A DNA stretch of 64,000 nucleotides from the NCBI RefSeq assembly GCF_003173355.1, contig NZ_QGMY01000003.1:62001-126000 (forward strand), written 5' to 3'. The notes below the pieces were generated by a model, which was given only the letters and a program-made list of their open reading frames with translations, did not search any database and was not told the origin of the DNA. The position numbers and the translations under genes were made by a program. Below are positions 35,793 through 45,710 of the stretch, piece after piece; within the stretch, counting starts at the first letter, position 1; every line of letters begins with the position of its first letter. The DNA is from Methanospirillum lacunae (GTDB lineage: Archaea; Halobacteriota; Methanomicrobia; Methanomicrobiales; Methanospirillaceae).

Positions 35793-36409
35793 CACATCAT
35801 ATCGGATTCTGAATCATTGACTTCGATGTCAACGCCATCAGAATCACTCTGATCATCTGCTTCTTTCGTCTGTTTGCGTCGTTTTTCTAACTTTGCTTTC
35901 TGTTGATCTTCCCGAAGTTTCAATAATCGTGCTGATGCTTCGGCAACCTGGCGCATGATATCAGTGACCTGATCTTCAATTTCTATCTCTTCATCGACTC
36001 CAATTGCTGTACTCTCAATTTCAAGTAAAAACCGGGCAACCTCACTAGCTTCAAAGAGGAGATCATCAAGTTCTTCAGGAGTATAAAAACCACACATCGC
36101 ACCATACAGGAAGGTTGCTCCTGCTTTGTTCACCTTTTTCTTAAACGAACTCCGGGCCTGGTTCACCGCCTGAGGCGAATAGGTACCAGTCATGAAGGGA
36201 ACAAGTTCTGGCAGGTTACGTCCGATGAAGGTCATCTCTGCGCCCGAAGAGGTCTGAAAGTCAGCACAAAGACGTGATATAGCCCATTCTCGCGCGGTAA
36301 TGAATGTCCGCTTGCGTAGAAACTGATTCACCTGGTTGTATGAGGCTCCGTCTACCTTCTTGAACTTATGATACTTGCCTGGATCATGTGAACGATGCGA
36401 CAAATCCAT
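35792..36409 (-). CDS. Archaeal conserved protein, DUF5806-like
   Basis: The 205-residue soluble protein contains KFKKVDGASYNQVNQFLRKR, TFITAREWAISRLCADF and VPFMTGTYSPQAVNQARSSF. The C-terminal tail is long and strongly charged (KLEKRRKQTKEADDQSDSD). From memory this matches a family widespread in euryarchaea and named DUF5806, with no known function. It overlaps glmM by 1-4 nt and is probably co-transcribed with it. The REW-x-I-x-RL-x-ADF motif may indicate nucleic-acid binding, but that is a guess. Confidence 0.65.
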   Translation of the reverse strand: MDLSHRSHDPGKYHKFKKVDGASYNQVNQFLRKRTFITAREWAISRLCADFQTSSGAEMTFIGRNLPELVPFMTGTYSPQAVNQARSSFKKKVNKAGATFLYGAMCGFYTPEELDDLLFEASEVARFLLEIESTAIGVDEEIEIEDQVTDIMRQVAEASARLLKLREDQQKAKLEKRRKQTKEADDQSDSDGVDIEVNDSESDMM

Positions 36410-36532
36410 TGTATTACCATGGATCTCTGAATGAGATAAGTACCACTGATATTATCTAAAGAGAAAAGTCGTATGCTGGATTTATAAGCTGTAAGTGATA
36501 ACATATAGAAGGTTCCAAGCGACCAAATTTGT

Positions 36533-36605
36533 GCCCAGATAGTGTAGTGGCCTATCATGTCGGCCTGTCACGCCGACGACTCGGATTCGAATTCCGATCT
36601 GGGCG
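36533..36605 (+). tRNA. tRNA-Asp (GTC)
   Basis: A full cloverleaf: acceptor GCCCAGA (36533-36539) pairs with TCTGGGC (36598-36604), discriminator G at 36605, anticodon loop CTGTCAC with GTC, T-arm CGGATTCGAATTCCG. No CCA is encoded. A TATA-like ACATATAGAA lies about 30 nt upstream. Confidence 0.96.
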
Positions 36606-36659
36606 TATCCTTCTTTGATTTTTTTATTCAGTAGTTAAATAATATAGAGATTAAACAGG

Positions 36660-39560
36660 CTAGTTGATACGGTAACATCCATCTGGTACTACAATCTCAA
36701 AGCAAGCTCCACTGCCTGAGATTCCAATCTCCTTAATTGTAATTCCGGTTATCGAGAGGATCTCCCGGACAAGAAAAAGACCAAGACCAGTATTTTTCCC
36801 ATACCCACGTTCAAAGATCCGTTCCTTGAGATCATAGGGAATCCCAGTTCCGTCATCTTCAATTGTAATAATAACCCGCTTATCATCACTCACATAAGAG
36901 GCACGAATATGTGATACATGACCCCCATGCCTCCCAGCATTATCAATCAGATTGTAAAACACACGTTCAAGAAGCGGATCTGCGTAGATAGACAGACCAT
37001 GAAGTTTATTCTCAATTACACCATCTGTAACTAGTCCCTGCTTAGATATCTGATCGAGCATTTCACCGATCTCCCGCCATTCAGGAGCATGAACTCCCAT
37101 ATCCTGATAATCACCGGTGAACTCAATCTGGTCCCTGATAGTATATGCTGCTTTTTCAAGCATTTCAACCATTTCAGTCATCTCCGGATTGGTACTCATC
37201 CTCTTTATAATCGGGAGTATACCAAATAACACCGTAATCCGGTTCCGGATATCATGCCTTGTAATGCTTGAAAGTAGGTTGAGTTTCTCGTTGGTTCTCA
37301 TCAGAGCTTCTTCAACAAGTTTACGGGAACTAACGTCACGGATACTCTGGACCGCTCCAATAAGTCTTCCCTGTGAATCGAACAACGGATTTGCCACAAT
37401 CGAAAGATACATAGGACCATTTACTGTCTTTGGAAGATACTCTTCCGTTGAGAGAGTTCCATCATGCATAGATAAATCAGTATAATATTGGTCGGCAAGC
37501 AGGGCAGGTTTGAGAATAAGATCCAGAAGCATGGGGCGTTTGTATCCATAAAATGGTATCGCATATTCCTGCTGTCCCCTACCAATGATCTGGTCTTCAG
37601 TGATCTTAGTAAGACTCTCCATCGCAGCATTCCAGAGAATTACCCAGCCATCCTTATCAACGACAAACGTTGCATCAGGGAGACGGGAGAGTACATCTTT
37701 GATTTGACGATGTGATTCACGGAGTGATTCACTCTCCATAAGAATTTTCCATGCAAGCCGATGCTCAGTAATGTCCTGCACATTCAGGATCCAGTATGGC
37801 ATACCCCCCATATCAGAGATGAGCGTAAGATCATTCAGGGTAGGAAAGAGAGTCCCATCCCGGTGCTGATGATCTGCTTCAAACACGAAATGTCCATACA
37901 ACTCAGCTTTACGGAGATATGCAGGAAAGTCTTTGCGTAAATCAGATGAGAAAAGCGAGGTCATAGGGACAGAATAAATCTCTTCCCTGGTATACCCATG
38001 CATCAAAGCATATGCTGGATTGATAACATCAACCTCATCATGGATACCGGTAATTATTCCTGCCTGAGTATGCTGAACAATATCAGCAAGTTTCCGGTTT
38101 GATACTTCCATCTTTTTACGTTCGGTGATATCTATTGCAAACCCGCGTAATCCAACAACATCCTCATTTTCGAGGACTCTGATAGTATAGAAGACCATGG
38201 GAAATTGGGTGCCATCCCGACGTGTAGCCATATATTCCTGACCAGATATTCGTTCACCTGCCAAAATCCGGCCCATGTTTTGTGCAAGACGTTTCTGGTC
38301 TTCAAGAGCGACCAGATCTCTTGCAAATAACCCTTCCTCAAGATCTTTAGGAGTATATCCAGAGACCTGAAATCCGAGCCGGTTTAGAAATGACAAGCGA
38401 CCAGATAAATCAACTTCAAAGACAAATTCAGGTAATGAATCGGCAAGTTCACGATACTTACGTTCACTTTCTTCAGTCTTACGCAGTGCCTCAAGAAGTT
38501 CTGTCTCCGAGCGTGTTACCCTATCAAAAACTGGAATTAGAGCTTGTGCAAGTTCAGAGAGTTCATCACCACTGGATAACGGGGATTCGAAAACTTCGGT
38601 AGAGGATTTATTTTTCTTTTGGGCACAGGTTATAAGAACAGCAAGTCGCCTGAGAACCAGACGATCCATGAACAACAATGTAATAACAATAAAGATGAGA
38701 CCTATAGCCACCAGGAGAACTAGAAAACTCCCGATTGTGATTAAACCCTGATTATAGATAGTCCGATCACTAGTAACCTGTAATAGAAACTTTTTTGTCC
38801 CAGTAATATCCCTGACCGGAATAGATCCAACAACTCTGTCAGGGCCTGATACATTAAATTGTACCAAGGGAGTTATAGAACTCATATTCCGGACATCCCC
38901 CCAATCTAGCCCTGAGCCTTCATCAGTATCAGATATGGGAACGATTGAAAGATCAAGTGATGTTATGTCAGATACTTTGTGAATCTCTTCAGGATCAAGA
39001 TACTTACCAAATATGAGATAACCTGTAGAGGGTCCATCATATGTGCTTGTCAAAATTGGTTGAGATACAACTATAAGTGGATCAGATCCAGTGATAAGAA
39101 ATCCAGATCTACTGCTGATGAGAGCATCATGTGAAAAGAGGTAAGGAGTGGAGAGGATAGAAGATAGTTCGCTATCATTTATTTCTCGAGCCTGATGAGA
39201 TGAGGTGTTATATCCAGTTGCATACACGACACCATGGCTCAGATTCAGAAAGACCAGTAAATCGACATCAAGGTTTTCAAATGAATCAGGGTTGAGATTT
39301 TGATCAATGTATGCCTGATTATCTCCTTTAACAAAAAAATAGGTCTCATTCCATCGTGACCATTCTCCACATTTTGATTCAACGAGACTCTGTTCATAGT
39401 CAATTGCTTTGAGTGCCTGCACAACTGAGTTACGGGTATTCTTCTCTTCAAACCCTGCATAACTTTCTGTTAAAACTAAATGTGAGAGACCAAGAATCAG
39501 TGCAATCGCTCCAAGGAGCGTAAGACCCAGAATTAACAATGTCTTAATGCGCAGATTCAT
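36660..39560 (-). CDS. Membrane sensor histidine kinase with CHASE4-like and three PAS domains
   Basis: The 966-residue protein has a membrane helix at residues 7-27, an extracellular sensor of about 240 residues (CHASE4-like), a second helix at about 270-295, then PAS domains near 370-480, 490-610 and 640-760. The H-box SSITRHDIRNR is at about 765, and an HATPase domain follows with NLIDNAGRHGG, EDDGTGIP and GYGKNTGLGLFLVREIL. The kinases at 47056 and 62208 share the same H-box style and G-box. The response regulator at 39598 lies just upstream on the same strand, about 38 bp away, so they likely form a pair. The signal is unknown. Confidence 0.92.
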   Translation of the reverse strand: MNLRIKTLLILGLTLLGAIALILGLSHLVLTESYAGFEEKNTRNSVVQALKAIDYEQSLVESKCGEWSRWNETYFFVKGDNQAYIDQNLNPDSFENLDVDLLVFLNLSHGVVYATGYNTSSHQAREINDSELSSILSTPYLFSHDALISSRSGFLITGSDPLIVVSQPILTSTYDGPSTGYLIFGKYLDPEEIHKVSDITSLDLSIVPISDTDEGSGLDWGDVRNMSSITPLVQFNVSGPDRVVGSIPVRDITGTKKFLLQVTSDRTIYNQGLITIGSFLVLLVAIGLIFIVITLLFMDRLVLRRLAVLITCAQKKNKSSTEVFESPLSSGDELSELAQALIPVFDRVTRSETELLEALRKTEESERKYRELADSLPEFVFEVDLSGRLSFLNRLGFQVSGYTPKDLEEGLFARDLVALEDQKRLAQNMGRILAGERISGQEYMATRRDGTQFPMVFYTIRVLENEDVVGLRGFAIDITERKKMEVSNRKLADIVQHTQAGIITGIHDEVDVINPAYALMHGYTREEIYSVPMTSLFSSDLRKDFPAYLRKAELYGHFVFEADHQHRDGTLFPTLNDLTLISDMGGMPYWILNVQDITEHRLAWKILMESESLRESHRQIKDVLSRLPDATFVVDKDGWVILWNAAMESLTKITEDQIIGRGQQEYAIPFYGYKRPMLLDLILKPALLADQYYTDLSMHDGTLSTEEYLPKTVNGPMYLSIVANPLFDSQGRLIGAVQSIRDVSSRKLVEEALMRTNEKLNLLSSITRHDIRNRITVLFGILPIIKRMSTNPEMTEMVEMLEKAAYTIRDQIEFTGDYQDMGVHAPEWREIGEMLDQISKQGLVTDGVIENKLHGLSIYADPLLERVFYNLIDNAGRHGGHVSHIRASYVSDDKRVIITIEDDGTGIPYDLKERIFERGYGKNTGLGLFLVREILSITGITIKEIGISGSGACFEIVVPDGCYRIN

Positions 39561-39597
39561 AAAATAATATATTTATATTAAAATTCAGGATACGATT

Positions 39598-40359
39598 TTA
39601 TTCGCTAGCCGGGTTGAGCTCCAGGAAATATCCGCTGATATCTCCAAATGAATCATTGATCATAAATATCTTTGGCACTACCTGTTTTGAATGCTGAACT
39701 TGTTTTAATTTAAGTGGACGTTCAAATACAGGATCAAGTGAAAAAATATCTACTGATTCGCCAGATGTTGGATCTTCCATCATAATTAATGATGGAGCGT
39801 CAGATAACAGAAGATCAGAATATGATTTCTCAAGTAGGAATTCTGCAGCATCATTCATCCATATGATGCGGTTACGGTCATTTAAGAGGACAACAGGTTT
39901 TAACGATCCTGTCAACTCTTCACATTGAATCTGTGTCAGGCCTCCAGTCTTACCTTCTGTGGTACCTGTAAGTTTTTCGTGCAGATTGATACTTACCTGT
40001 ATTGTTGTATTAAGGATATTCTGGTTGATCGGTTTTACAAGAAAACCGAAAGGATCTGCTTCTTTGGCATGTATGAGAACCTCTTCCTCATCATGGCCTG
40101 TAACAAAGATCACCGGTATATTGAATATATGAAAAAGGATGCGGGCTGTCTCAATTCCGGATATATGACCCAGAAGATCGATGTCCATGAGCACGATACC
40201 AGGCTTTCTGGCTGCAACCCGTGAGATAGCTTTTTCACCTGAGTTTACAGGTTCATCAGCTGAAAAGCCACTGTCTTTGAGGATCGTCTCAAGAACGCGG
40301 GCTATGATTGGATCATCCTCAACAATGAGGATGCTGTAATCCTTTTTTGAATCATTCAT
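39598..40359 (-). CDS. Response regulator: receiver plus PAS-like domain
   Basis: The protein has about 253 residues. A receiver domain at residues 9-125 has acidic residues in IVEDDP, phospho-acceptor Asp59 in VLMDIDL, Thr in VTGHDEEE and Lys in FLVKPIN. The C-terminal half (LNDRNRIIWMNDAAEFLLEK) is PAS-like. There is no DNA-binding domain, so it probably passes the signal by protein contact. The ATG at 40359 is chosen because GCAGGAG lies 8-9 nt before it; an upstream in-frame ATG at 40380 has none. It is the likely partner of the downstream histidine kinase. Confidence 0.85.
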   Translation of the reverse strand: MNDSKKDYSILIVEDDPIIARVLETILKDSGFSADEPVNSGEKAISRVAARKPGIVLMDIDLLGHISGIETARILFHIFNIPVIFVTGHDEEEVLIHAKEADPFGFLVKPINQNILNTTIQVSINLHEKLTGTTEGKTGGLTQIQCEELTGSLKPVVLLNDRNRIIWMNDAAEFLLEKSYSDLLLSDAPSLIMMEDPTSGESVDIFSLDPVFERPLKLKQVQHSKQVVPKIFMINDSFGDISGYFLELNPASE

Positions 40360-40554
40360 CGGCGTTACTCCTGCACTCATTGAACACGGGGGGGTTCAGG
40401 ATACTATTGTTATGTGTAATACAGAGATATAGGGGTTATGAAAAAAATTCCTGTATAAATAATCGTAAAAACCTGGATGAGAATATGTATGTAAGTAAGT
40501 GGCAGACCTCATGGTCTTAAATTTACATATCGGGAATGATGCCTGGAACATAAT

Positions 40555-41364
40555 ATGATCAAACCGACACGATTTGGAGCAGGTTGTCTGCTCACCCAAC
40601 CTGAAGTCTTTCCATCAGTTGCAGAACTTCTGGACAATGAGGCCATCGGACATATTCAGTTATTGGTAATACCCCAGTCTGATGTAACATTTCAGACCAA
40701 CATAGAAATTTTTGAGCCATACTCTGGAAAAATACGGATCCATGCCCCACACCATTTCCATCAGGTGAACCCATGTGATCCAGATCTCTACTCTTCAGGG
40801 ATATTCAATATAAGAGATCACATCGAATCGGCGATGAGTCAGACCCTGGAGTCGGCAGATCGGACAGGTTCAGAGATCATTGTACTTCATGCAGGAAGAT
40901 ATCGACATGGCCAAAAGGAGGAAGCAATTGCCAGGTTCCATAATTTCCTGGATCTGTACCCAGATCCACGATATATCCTTGAAAGCCTTCCCGATCTTCA
41001 GCGTGGCCCAACATATCTTGGTACAACCCCAGATGAACTCAAAATTCTTGGAGCAGGTACTGTCAAAGGGGTTTGCCCTGACTTTCCACATCTCTGGTGT
41101 ACGTCAAAAGTCAGAGATATACCGTACCTAGATCTTCTTGATGGAATGGCACAACTTGGAATGAAATTCAGTCATCTTTCAGGAAGTCCGGGACCTGATT
41201 CAGACAGACAGCATCTTCTCTTTGATGATCCTGACAACATTTTTAACTTAGGGCTTCTTAGATCATTCCTGACTGTTCATAAGGATCTTGAACTTAGCCT
41301 TGAGTTTCCAGTTGATGACCCAGCCATAATAATGCGACAGGTTGCCATAGGATCAGAATGTTGA
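40555..41364 (+). CDS. TIM-barrel protein, sugar isomerase/AP endonuclease-like
   Basis: The 269-residue protein begins MIKPTRFGAGCLLTQPEVFP and shows beta-alpha repeats with candidate metal ligands: HAPHHFHQV, IIVLHAGRYR, YILESLPD and KFSHLSGSPG. This is the pattern of the xylose isomerase-like TIM-barrel superfamily (PF01261 type), which covers sugar-phosphate isomerases and endonuclease IV. The segment order fits the superfamily, but the His/Glu/Asp set is not clearly that of endonuclease IV, so I leave the reaction open. It stands alone on the plus strand. Confidence 0.6.
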   Translation: MIKPTRFGAGCLLTQPEVFPSVAELLDNEAIGHIQLLVIPQSDVTFQTNIEIFEPYSGKIRIHAPHHFHQVNPCDPDLYSSGIFNIRDHIESAMSQTLESADRTGSEIIVLHAGRYRHGQKEEAIARFHNFLDLYPDPRYILESLPDLQRGPTYLGTTPDELKILGAGTVKGVCPDFPHLWCTSKVRDIPYLDLLDGMAQLGMKFSHLSGSPGPDSDRQHLLFDDPDNIFNLGLLRSFLTVHKDLELSLEFPVDDPAIIMRQVAIGSEC

Positions 41365-41505
41365 TCCTTTCCTTTTTTGATCAAGTCTGCTAGGATCATG
41401 AAGATGAGAGATCGTAAAAATGATATGAATATTATAATTCATAGATTGCGCAGAATAGGTATTCTGCGTAAAACTTATTAAAATAGAAATTATACGTATA
41501 ATCAA

Positions 41506-42420
41506 GTGAATTCAGGATATTTTTCAGAATGGATTCCCCGGTTTATCCAGTATCTGAAAATGCGCAATTATTCGGCGAAAACTTTGGTCAGTTATGACCA
41601 GACACTAACACGGTTTGGTCATTACATCTGGATGACCCGAAATAGCCGGGCTGCCATCACCCCTGAGTCATTTCAAAAACATCCTTTACGACTTGAGACC
41701 GAAGTAGAAGTCAGTGCAATTGAGATCACAGGATACCTCTCATTCCTGACTCAGAGTAGGGAGTATCATGCCACCACTCTGAACAGGATCCTCTCCTCGC
41801 TCTCCTCTTTTTATAGGTTTATGATCATGCAGGATGTACTCTCAGCAAATCCGGTACCTCGCATTGATCGGCCACGAGTGAAAGATGTCGAACTCAGATA
41901 TCTCAAACATAGTCAGGTTATCAGACTACTCAGATCAATCCCAGACCCCAGGGACAAACTGATCGTCAGGATCATCTATGCCACCGGAGTGCGAGTATCA
42001 GAACTTTGTTCAATCAATGTTGAAGATATTGATATCGATGACCAGATGATCAGAGTCAAAGGGAAAGGAGGAAAGATCAGAATGGTATTTGTCGATCAAG
42101 AGACCCTGGATGATATTGATCTCATGATAGGAGACCGCCTAACAGGTCCACTTTTCTATGGGCAACAGGGGCACCATATCTCACCGCGAACTGTGCAACA
42201 TATCTTTAGGAAATATGCACCAGAAGGTATCACCCCTCATAAGATTAGGCATAGTTACGCAAGTGAACTCTATCGGAGGTCCAAAAACCTTAGAGTCGTA
42301 CAGGAAAATCTGGGCCATGCATCAATAAAGACAACCGAGGTGTATCTGCATACTGATCTTGATGAGCGTCGCAGAGTCTATCATGACTTCTTCCCACTTT
42401 CTTCTTCAGAGCATGAGTGA
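41506..42420 (+). CDS. Tyrosine recombinase, XerA/XerC type
   Basis: The 304-residue protein has an N-terminal SAM-like core-binding domain (residues 8-110) and a catalytic domain with Arg163 (ATGVRVSEL), Lys in VKGKGGK, His245-x2-Arg248 (TPHKIRHSY), His271 (LGHAS) and the nucleophile Tyr280 (TTEVYLHT). All active-site residues are present. The chromosomal position and size fit the archaeal XerA that resolves chromosome dimers. A phage or plasmid integrase is less likely since no element boundary is visible. The start is GTG at 41506. Confidence 0.88.
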   Translation: MNSGYFSEWIPRFIQYLKMRNYSAKTLVSYDQTLTRFGHYIWMTRNSRAAITPESFQKHPLRLETEVEVSAIEITGYLSFLTQSREYHATTLNRILSSLSSFYRFMIMQDVLSANPVPRIDRPRVKDVELRYLKHSQVIRLLRSIPDPRDKLIVRIIYATGVRVSELCSINVEDIDIDDQMIRVKGKGGKIRMVFVDQETLDDIDLMIGDRLTGPLFYGQQGHHISPRTVQHIFRKYAPEGITPHKIRHSYASELYRRSKNLRVVQENLGHASIKTTEVYLHTDLDERRRVYHDFFPLSSSEHE

Positions 42421-42808
42421 GCAGCAGTATAGTATATCAGGCCATCCCATTACCGATACGAGAATGAAAAAAACTATACGGACTGCTGATGGAAAATGGC
42501 TTGACATTAATCCTGATACAGATGTCAACATTATTCGCCAGCCACGAAATGTTACTCGGACAGGGACTGATTTCGCCCATGGTGAGGATCTCTATCTTAC
42601 AACAGACACACATAATGTCAGACATTACTATGTGATCTCCTGGGTAGCTGAAGGAAGAAGCACTAAAGAGTCATACAGGACCTTGACCGAGGAACAGAAA
42701 GATACATTCATCCGCGACCATGTTCACAGAGCAGGAAAAATAGGCCTTGATCCAGATGTTGCTGATCACATAGAAAAATTATTTCCAGGCTTTTTGAAAC
42801 GAAAATAG
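42413..42808 (+). CDS. Hypothetical protein coupled to the recombinase gene
   Basis: The product is 131 residues, starting at the ATG at 42413 that overlaps the 3' end of the recombinase gene (CATGAGTGA); a longer in-frame reading lies inside that gene and is rejected. It is soluble and polar, with segments HGEDLYLTTDTHNVRHYYVI and WVAEGRSTKESYRTLTEEQK and a basic end. I do not recognise a family. The overlap suggests coupled translation with the recombinase. Confidence 0.65.
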   Translation: MSEQQYSISGHPITDTRMKKTIRTADGKWLDINPDTDVNIIRQPRNVTRTGTDFAHGEDLYLTTDTHNVRHYYVISWVAEGRSTKESYRTLTEEQKDTFIRDHVHRAGKIGLDPDVADHIEKLFPGFLKRK

Positions 42809-42941
42809 CCAGATGTTATTGATTGAACTACTCGGGTATACCAACCACGGCAACCGGATGAATCAGCACGGTCTTTAAGAGATCAGATCCAATAGATACA
42901 GGCCTTGTAGTCATATGTTAGCATGGACTCATAGGCATAAT

Positions 42942-43014
42942 ACCCCCGTAGTGTAGCGGTCAATCATCTCGGATTTTGGTTCCGATGACGACGGTTCGAA
43001 TCCGTCCGGGGGTA
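42942..43014 (+). tRNA. tRNA-Gln (TTG)
   Basis: Acceptor ACCCCCG (42942-42948) pairs with CGGGGGT (43007-43013), discriminator A. The anticodon stem TCGGA/TCCGA encloses the loop TTTTGGT with anticodon TTG. T-arm GACGGTTCGAATCCGTC. No encoded CCA. It lies just upstream of the glucan phosphorylase gene. Confidence 0.94.
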
Positions 43015-43127
43015 CTTATTTTTTTACATTTTATGATGGATTATTGGTATATGATATCCAGCCATCACAACAGTTATGTACTCGTCCAAATAATCTCCTA
43101 TCACCGAGTACCGGAGTAGTTACACAT

Positions 43128-45305
43128 ATGATAGGCATTCGATGGATCGATTTTGATCATATCCCTGACCGGTTATCCGGACTTATAGACCTGTCCTATA
43201 ATCTCTGGTCATCATGGCATCCGGAAGCCCAGATGCTATTTAAAAACCTGAACAAGCAGGGCTGGAAGGAGAGTATTCATAACCCGGTACTGATGCTGCA
43301 GCAGCTTCCGCCTGAAATTCTCCAGGAGGGAAGCGAAAATCCGGAGTACACCAATCAATATGATGCTGTCATTGCCAAATTCCAAAGGTATATGCTAGCC
43401 AAAAATCAGTGGTTTACCGAGTATTACCCTGAACATCAACGTCATAAGATTGCGTACTTTTCAGCAGAGTACGGATTGCAGCACTCACTTCCATTTTATG
43501 CCGGTGGGCTAGGATTTCTAGCCGGCGACCATTTAAAAGAATGTAGTGATCTTGGAGTTCCGGTTGTAGCTATCGGATTCATGTACTCAGACGGATATCT
43601 TCACCAACGGATTAGAAGTGACGGATGGCAGGAGGACGTTGAAGAAAAACTTGACCGGGATAACGCTCCTATCAAACGGGTCTTGAACAAAGATGGAGAA
43701 CAACTCATTCTACAGGTCCCGTTCATCACTCCGCAGATACATTTCTCTATCTGGCGGGTAGACATCGGCAGGATCATTCTCTATCTCATTGACACAGAAA
43801 TTGAACAGAATCCCCCACACCTGCGTAATATCAGTAGCCGCCTTTACAGTAGTATAAACGAAATGCGACTTCTACAGGAGATTGTTCTTGGAGTAGGAGG
43901 TACTCACCTCCTTCATGAATTAGGAATCCAGTACTCTGCGATTCACTTGAATGAGGGACACGCATCGTTCGCTCTTGTGGAACGGTTTAGGCAGAAAGTC
44001 GAGGCAGGACTTGATCCCACTGAGGCCTGGCGTCAGGTTAAGGAGACATCCCTTTTCACAACCCATACCCCAGTACCTGCTGGGCATGACAAATTCCCCC
44101 ATTGGATGCTTGATAAGTACTTTGGTCAGTATTATGGGGCATTGACAATGACACGTGATGAGTTCCTAAAAGCAGGATCTCATCAGGAAGATCCACCAGA
44201 CATGTTCAACATGGCTGCGTTTGCCCTCAGGATGTCTGCCTATTCAAACGGAGTGAGTGTAAAACACGGGGAAGTTGCAAGAAAGATGTGGCATTTCCTC
44301 TGGCCTGAAGAGAAACTCGATGATGTTCCAATTGGATCAATCACCAACGGAGTCCATGTTCCAACCTGGATGAACCCGCGGTTGATCCAATTGATGAACA
44401 GATACCTCTCACCTATCTGTCCGGACTGGCTCGATCACCATGACAAGGATTATGTGTGGGCACTCATTGACAGGATTCCTGATGAAAAACTCTGGGAACT
44501 CCATTATAATCTAAAAATAAAACTGATAAACCGTATCCTCCAATTCAAGCGACGTGATTGGATGAAATACCAGGCAGATTGTGCAAACGTAGTCGCCGGA
44601 GGGGCCCTGATTGATCCAAACACACTTACAATAGGGTTTGCACGAAGATTCTCAACGTATAAACGTGCTGATCTTATCTTCAGAGATCTTGACCGCATTA
44701 AAAAAATTCTGAACAATCCCTGGAAACCAGTGCAGATCATCTTTGCAGGAAAAGCACACCCTGCAGACGATGAAGGAAAGCGGATATTACAGCGTATCTA
44801 CCAGTATGCCCAACAACCAGAGTTTGGTGGAAGGATCGCTTTTATTGAAGACTATGGTGAACAGATTGCCAAATATCTCGTTCAGGGTGTTGATATCTGG
44901 ATGAACAACCCGGTTCCACCTCTTGAGGCAAGTGGTACAAGCGGGATGAAGGCCGCAGTGAATGGAGTACTCAATCTCTCTATCGGAGATGGATGGTGGC
45001 TTGAGGGATACAACAAGAAAAACGGATGGATATTTGGAGATAACCAAAAAAACTCGGGTGGAGATCGTGACTGGGAGGATGCCATTGAACTGTATGATCT
45101 TCTGGAAAAAGAGATCGTTCCACTCTACTATGATACAAATCTTGATAATGTCCCCCATGCCTGGGTGCAGATGATGAAAGAGACGATAAAGAGTAATGCA
45201 CCTAAGTTTTCAGCCAGAAGAATGGTGAAAGAGTACGTGCATAAATATTACATTCCGGCAATCTCATGCACAGAATGCAATAACGCATTCGAACCATTCC
45301 ATTAA
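43128..45305 (+). CDS. glgP: Alpha-glucan (glycogen) phosphorylase
   Basis: The protein of about 725 residues belongs to the GT35 family, short archaeal/bacterial subgroup. It shows YFSAEYGLQHSLPFYAGGLG, HLNEGHASFALVER, SITNGVHVPTW and FARRFSTYKRADLI. Near the C-terminus, EASGTSGMKAAVNGVLNLS holds the lysine that binds pyridoxal phosphate. It releases glucose-1-phosphate from glycogen with phosphate. The ATG at 43128 (MIGIRWIDFDHIPD) is preferred; 28 extra codons from an upstream TTG look like leader sequence. With FBPase and PGK nearby it points to glycogen storage and use. Confidence 0.93.
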   Translation: MIGIRWIDFDHIPDRLSGLIDLSYNLWSSWHPEAQMLFKNLNKQGWKESIHNPVLMLQQLPPEILQEGSENPEYTNQYDAVIAKFQRYMLAKNQWFTEYYPEHQRHKIAYFSAEYGLQHSLPFYAGGLGFLAGDHLKECSDLGVPVVAIGFMYSDGYLHQRIRSDGWQEDVEEKLDRDNAPIKRVLNKDGEQLILQVPFITPQIHFSIWRVDIGRIILYLIDTEIEQNPPHLRNISSRLYSSINEMRLLQEIVLGVGGTHLLHELGIQYSAIHLNEGHASFALVERFRQKVEAGLDPTEAWRQVKETSLFTTHTPVPAGHDKFPHWMLDKYFGQYYGALTMTRDEFLKAGSHQEDPPDMFNMAAFALRMSAYSNGVSVKHGEVARKMWHFLWPEEKLDDVPIGSITNGVHVPTWMNPRLIQLMNRYLSPICPDWLDHHDKDYVWALIDRIPDEKLWELHYNLKIKLINRILQFKRRDWMKYQADCANVVAGGALIDPNTLTIGFARRFSTYKRADLIFRDLDRIKKILNNPWKPVQIIFAGKAHPADDEGKRILQRIYQYAQQPEFGGRIAFIEDYGEQIAKYLVQGVDIWMNNPVPPLEASGTSGMKAAVNGVLNLSIGDGWWLEGYNKKNGWIFGDNQKNSGGDRDWEDAIELYDLLEKEIVPLYYDTNLDNVPHAWVQMMKETIKSNAPKFSARRMVKEYVHKYYIPAISCTECNNAFEPFH

Positions 45306-45334
45306 TTTTTAAAATCAGAAGGGAAGTATTACAG

Positions 45335-45703
45335 TTATGCTTCTTCTTCCTCTTCAGGATTCTCAACTTCAACATCAGAGATTGCAAGTTGATACATCCA
45401 ATCCAGGAGAAGATTACACTCATTCACTGAGCATTCCAAATCACAGGCTATACAAGGGATTAACTCTTCACCGGCAAGAAGACAGCGGGGGTCAACCGGG
45501 CCTTTCTTAGCTATCAGACGAAATGTCTTGATGCCATCCTGCCTGTACTCAATCCTCTCCACCCGGTTGGTATCAAGGAGCTTTTTAACGATACGGGAGC
45601 ATTTCCGGCTGTCAACTCCCAGCATCTTCCAGAGTTCACTCTGCAGAACACCTTCAGGCTGACTAGCTATCAGCCTGAAAGCGTCTTCTTCGGATCCGGT
45701 CAT
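45335..45703 (-). CDS. Winged-helix regulator with C-terminal cysteine cluster
   Basis: The 122-residue protein has an N-terminal winged helix of MarR/Lrp-like type (EGVLQSELWKMLGVDSRKCS, then KKLLDTNRVERIEYRQDGIK), followed by a Cys cluster CLLAGEELIPCIACDLECSV and NEC. The cysteines could hold an Fe-S cluster or zinc, making a redox- or metal-sensing regulator, but the ligand is not provable here. It lies 7 bp after the Lsm gene on the same strand, so the two are surely co-transcribed. The tail ends in five glutamates. Confidence 0.7.
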   Translation of the reverse strand: MTGSEEDAFRLIASQPEGVLQSELWKMLGVDSRKCSRIVKKLLDTNRVERIEYRQDGIKTFRLIAKKGPVDPRCLLAGEELIPCIACDLECSVNECNLLLDWMYQLAISDVEVENPEEEEEA

Positions 45704-45710
45704 GATCAGA

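Noticed and set aside
41506-43014. An integrated element using the recombinase with tRNA-Gln as attachment site
   Set aside because: Core genes lie on both sides, no partial tRNA duplicate was seen, and the recombinase has the XerA layout.
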